NCBI RefSeq assembly: GCF_918741285.1
Contig: NZ_CAKKNC010000001.1
Span: 992,001-1,056,000 of the forward strand
DNA from: Sphingobium sp. CECT 9361
GTDB taxonomy: Bacteria; Pseudomonadota; Alphaproteobacteria; Sphingomonadales; Sphingomonadaceae
Reading direction: 5' to 3'
DNA: 64,000 bases
The notes under the pieces were generated by a model. It was not told the DNA's origin. It saw only the letters and a list, made by a program, of their open reading frames with translations, and searched no databases. Of the stretch, positions 61,177 through 64,000 are shown piece by piece (the first letter of the stretch is position 1; each line of letters starts with the position of its first letter). A program made the position numbers and the translations under genes.

Positions 61177-61884
61177 ATGATGGGACAAACCACCTTTCGT
61201 GTCGCCACCTACAATATCCGTAAAGCCATAGGGACGGATCGCCGTCGCAGTCCGGAGCGTATCCTGGACGTGCTGGCCGAACTGGATGCCGATGTCGTGG
61301 CGTTGCAGGAGGCAGACCGGCGTTTCGGCCCGCGCCTTGCCGCCATTCCGGCGCGCTTGCTGGAGAGCCACAGTCCTTACCGCGCCGTGCCGCTGGATGT
61401 ACGGGTGGAAAGTATGGGCTGGCATGGCAATGCCATATTGGTGCGCAAGGACATGGATGTTCCTGCGCATGATATCGTCCATCTCCCCTGCCTGGAACCG
61501 CGCGGTGCGATCATGGCTGAAGTGACGACGCCGGTTAGCCCGGTACGGCTGTTCGGGATGCACCTCGACCTGTCGGGATTGTGGCGCCGTCGGCAGGCCG
61601 CCGCGGTCATCCATGCCGCCGACGCGCGCGATGCGATGCCGACGGTCTTGATGGGCGATCTCAACGAATGGAGCGCCGACCGGGGATGCCTGGCCGATTT
61701 CGCGCGGCACTACCGCTTTGCGCCGTGCGGACGCAGCTTTCATGCACGGCGGCCTGTCGCGCGGCTGGACAGGATTATGTATTGTGACCGGCTGACATTG
61801 AGTGCTTGCGGCGTCCATGAAAGCGCAGCGTCGCGCAAGGCGTCGGATCACTTGCCGATCTGGGCTGAATTCGCGCTGGCTTAA
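61177..61884 (+). CDS. Endonuclease/exonuclease/phosphatase (EEP) family protein
   Basis: 235 residues: FRVATYNIRKAIGTDRRRSP, ADVVALQEADRRFG with the metal Glu, GMHLDLSG, LMGDLNEWSADRGC and SASRKASDHLPIW, with Asp-His at the end: the exonuclease-III-like fold. The substrate may be nucleic acid or a phospholipid head group. The ATG at 61177 is preferred; its RBS is weak. Confidence 0.88.
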   Translation: MMGQTTFRVATYNIRKAIGTDRRRSPERILDVLAELDADVVALQEADRRFGPRLAAIPARLLESHSPYRAVPLDVRVESMGWHGNAILVRKDMDVPAHDIVHLPCLEPRGAIMAEVTTPVSPVRLFGMHLDLSGLWRRRQAAAVIHAADARDAMPTVLMGDLNEWSADRGCLADFARHYRFAPCGRSFHARRPVARLDRIMYCDRLTLSACGVHESAASRKASDHLPIWAEFALA

Positions 61885-61923
61885 AATCGTGACATTCCTC
61901 CCTGCATTTGCGATGCGTCGCAT

Positions 61924-64000
61924 ATGAGGGAGAAGGAGCTTCGGCTGGCGCTGGTATGTTATGGCGGGATCAGTCTCGCCATTTACATGCACGGGATCAC
62001 CAAGGAAATCTGGCATCTGGCACGGGCCAGCCGGGATTTTCATGACGGCATTGCAAAGGATGATCCGCATGGTAGCTCGCGCACCGTCTATCGCGATCTG
62101 ATTGCGGACATCGAAGCGGAGACTGGCACCAGACTGCGTATCCTGCCGGACATCATTGCGGGGGCGAGTGCGGGCGGGATCAACGGCATATTCCTGGCGC
62201 AAGCCATAGAGACAGGCCAGTCGCTCGATCCGCTGACGGCGTTGTGGATGGAATATGCCGATATAGACCGGCTGCTCGACCCCGATGCGCGTCCGGCGGC
62301 GAAGGTCACGAAATTCTGGGCCTCTCCGCTGGTGTGGATGGCGGCGCGGCGGCCGGGTGACGCTGTGGAGCGAACGGTCGCGCCCGAGACACGGGAAGAA
62401 GTGCGGATGAAGCTATCGCGCTTTATCCGGTCCCGCTGGTTCGAGCCGCCCTTTGGCGGGGCGGGGTTCAGCAACATGCTGCTCGACGCCTTCGATGCGA
62501 TGGCGAGGGAGCCTGCCGGTACGCCGCTATTGCCGCCGGGGCATCCGCTCGATCTGTTCGTGACGGTCACCGATTTCGAAGGCTATCCCGAGAGTCTGGA
62601 ACTGCATAGCCCGCCGCATGTGATCGAGACCGAGCATAGGTTGTCTTTGGGCTTTTGCGCGCGCGGCCGGTCGCGCGATGAACGAAATTTTGCCGATCCC
62701 ATCGAATTGGCCTTTGCGGCGCGCGCCACGGCCAGCTTTCCGGGGGCCTTTCCGCCTTTCACGGTGCGCGAACTGGACGGCGTACTGCAAGAGCGGCAGC
62801 GGCACTGGCCGGGGAGGGAAGCGTTTCTTAAACGGGTGTTGCCCCGCCACAGCGCGCTGGGCAAAGCCGAAGACGCAGTGCTCATCGATGGGTCTATCCT
62901 TGCCAATGCCCCGTTTGCGCAGGCTATCGGCGCGCTGCGCAATCGCCCCTCGCGTCGGGAAGTCGACAGGCGCTTTGTCTACATCGATCCCAAGCCGCAT
63001 AGCCGCAGCATAAAGCTGACGCGTAGCGGGGAGGCGCACGAATTGGCCGAGGGGGAAGTGGCGCCGCTGCCCGGCTTTTTCCGTACAATCTTCGGCGCGC
63101 TCAGCGATATTCCGCGCGAACAGCCCATCCGCGACAATCTGGATGCCATCGAGAGGCGGTCGCGGCGCATCCTGCGGATGCGGCAGATCATCGACGCGCT
63201 GCGTCCGCAGATCGAGCATGACGTGGAAAGCAGTTTCGGCGGGACATTGTTTCTCAACCGCCCGACACCGGCGCGACTGGCAGGCTGGCGGGCGAAAGCT
63301 CAGATGCGGGCGGCGGGCGCAGCGGGCTTTGCCTATCCCGCTTACGGCCATTTGAAACTGTCGGGCATCGTCGATGACATTGCCGACCTGTTGTTCCAGT
63401 TGGGAGCGGACGATAATGCCGGGCAGCGGGACGCGACACGGCAGGCCATCTGGGGACATGTACGTGCGGCGGGGATCGACCAGCTAGGCGGCGATCGACG
63501 CGACAGTGCGAGCCCGGAGACGGTGCAGTTCTTTCGCGATCATGACCTGAGTTTTCGGGTGCGTCGCCTGCGCTTTATGGCGCGGCGGTTGGCGGAAACG
63601 CTGGAAGTGGAAAGCGAGGCAAGCGCAGATGCGCTGACTGCCATGCATGATGCGATCTATGGCGGGTTGGCTGTGTATCTGGAACGCGAATCCGCCGAAT
63701 ATTATGGCGATGCGCTTGCCGATGCTGCTGGACGCGTGCGCGCCGATCCGGGGAGCGTGCTGACCGCTTTGGCGGCGGCACGCGATTTGCGCGCGTGCGA
63801 CGAGGCGGCAGAGTTGCTGCTGTCCGATGCGCTGTCCGAACTGCCCAAGGCGGAGCGCCGCCTGCTACTGCTCGCTTATCTGGGTTTCCCCTTTTACGAT
63901 ATCGCGACGCTCCCGCTGCTGCAGGGGGAAGGGCTGGACGAATATGATCCGGTAAAAGTCGACCGTATTTCGCCGGAGGATTGCTCGGCGATCCGCCCTG
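61924..64000 (+). CDS. Patatin-related phospholipase-like protein, 3' end beyond window
   Basis: Starts at ATG 61924 and stays open to the window edge (about 692 codons). LRLALVCYGGISLAIYMHGI then TKEIWHLARAS, LPDIIAGASAGGINGIFLAQ (Ser nucleophile in GASAG) and VLIDGSILANAPFAQA (Asp-Gly of the dyad): the patatin-like protein family with a long C-terminal extension. Likely membrane-phospholipid acting. It is not coupled to the EEP gene. Confidence 0.88.
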   Translation, partial: MREKELRLALVCYGGISLAIYMHGITKEIWHLARASRDFHDGIAKDDPHGSSRTVYRDLIADIEAETGTRLRILPDIIAGASAGGINGIFLAQAIETGQSLDPLTALWMEYADIDRLLDPDARPAAKVTKFWASPLVWMAARRPGDAVERTVAPETREEVRMKLSRFIRSRWFEPPFGGAGFSNMLLDAFDAMAREPAGTPLLPPGHPLDLFVTVTDFEGYPESLELHSPPHVIETEHRLSLGFCARGRSRDERNFADPIELAFAARATASFPGAFPPFTVRELDGVLQERQRHWPGREAFLKRVLPRHSALGKAEDAVLIDGSILANAPFAQAIGALRNRPSRREVDRRFVYIDPKPHSRSIKLTRSGEAHELAEGEVAPLPGFFRTIFGALSDIPREQPIRDNLDAIERRSRRILRMRQIIDALRPQIEHDVESSFGGTLFLNRPTPARLAGWRAKAQMRAAGAAGFAYPAYGHLKLSGIVDDIADLLFQLGADDNAGQRDATRQAIWGHVRAAGIDQLGGDRRDSASPETVQFFRDHDLSFRVRRLRFMARRLAETLEVESEASADALTAMHDAIYGGLAVYLERESAEYYGDALADAAGRVRADPGSVLTALAAARDLRACDEAAELLLSDALSELPKAERRLLLLAYLGFPFYDIATLPLLQGEGLDEYDPVKVDRISPEDCSAIRP

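Overview
The window is high-GC alphaproteobacterial chromosome, most likely from a member of the Sphingomonadaceae. This rests on an RcGTA-type gene transfer agent (GTA) cluster ending in a DUF2793 gene, a Pro-rich OmpA, alphaproteobacterial neighbourhoods (truA-fmt-recR-def-rmuC, xerD-accA, aroK-aroB, purC-purS-purQ), and a very high load of palindromic intergenic repeats. No genome comparison could be run, so the genus is left open.

Layout. 1-2.3 kb: a partial DUF1989 gene overlapping a GntA-like heme N-hydroxylase gene, a solitary C-terminally short antitoxin, and a frameshifted OB-fold membrane protein. 2.4-23.4 kb: a complete-looking GTA/HK97-type structural cluster on the + strand (small and large terminase, portal, gp3.5-like, prohead protease, capsid, head-tail connector, tail terminator, major tail protein, tail chaperones, short tape measure, a TIM-barrel/DUF2460 distal tail fusion, DUF2163 hub, NlpC/P60 peptidase, tail hub, DUF2793). 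It is broken up by four groups of cargo genes (4.7-6.8, 9.2-10.3, 13.0-14.5 and 16.3-16.7 kb) and many hairpin repeats. 23.6-28.7 kb: OmpA, a DUF5694 protein, a lactate/malate dehydrogenase, and two proteins of unknown function.

28.7-33.5 kb holds the least understood block: a minus-strand run of Tat-signal protein, PqqD-like RRE protein, HprK-related kinase A, nucleotidyltransferase, and a low-GC KAP-type P-loop NTPase joined to the end of the operon. It resembles a peptide-tailoring cassette with an attached NTPase. 33.5-46 kb: PhoR-like kinase, MATE transporter, tRNA-Arg(TCT), queuosine precursor transporter, MlaA, purine genes, TruA, Fmt, RecR, Def, RmuC. 45.8-46.8 kb: a GTA-type holin and a GH108 endolysin, 22 kb from the structural genes and probably the GTA lysis module. 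46.9-64 kb: MutT, three Flp pilin loci (one dead), an M48 protease, AccA, XerD, AroK/AroB, DUF2256, DUF423, a Kef-type antiporter, an IscU-like scaffold, CvpA, RadA, an EEP nuclease and a partial patatin-related gene.

Repeats. At least eight hairpin families occur: R1 (GCTTGTCGAAG arms), R2 (CGAGCGAAGTCGAG), R3 (GCGGAGACGCGGAGGCGCGGAG), R4 (CCCTCCC...GGGAGGGGAG), R5 (CAACTTCGACTAGGC), R6 (short CGGGATGACG hairpins), R7 (CCCCAGC...GCTGGGG) and R8 (TTCCTGC...GCAGGAA). Several lie inside or at the ends of genes. They supply coding sequence, stop codons or candidate Shine-Dalgarno (SD) sequences, and R3 was seen only inside the GTA cluster.
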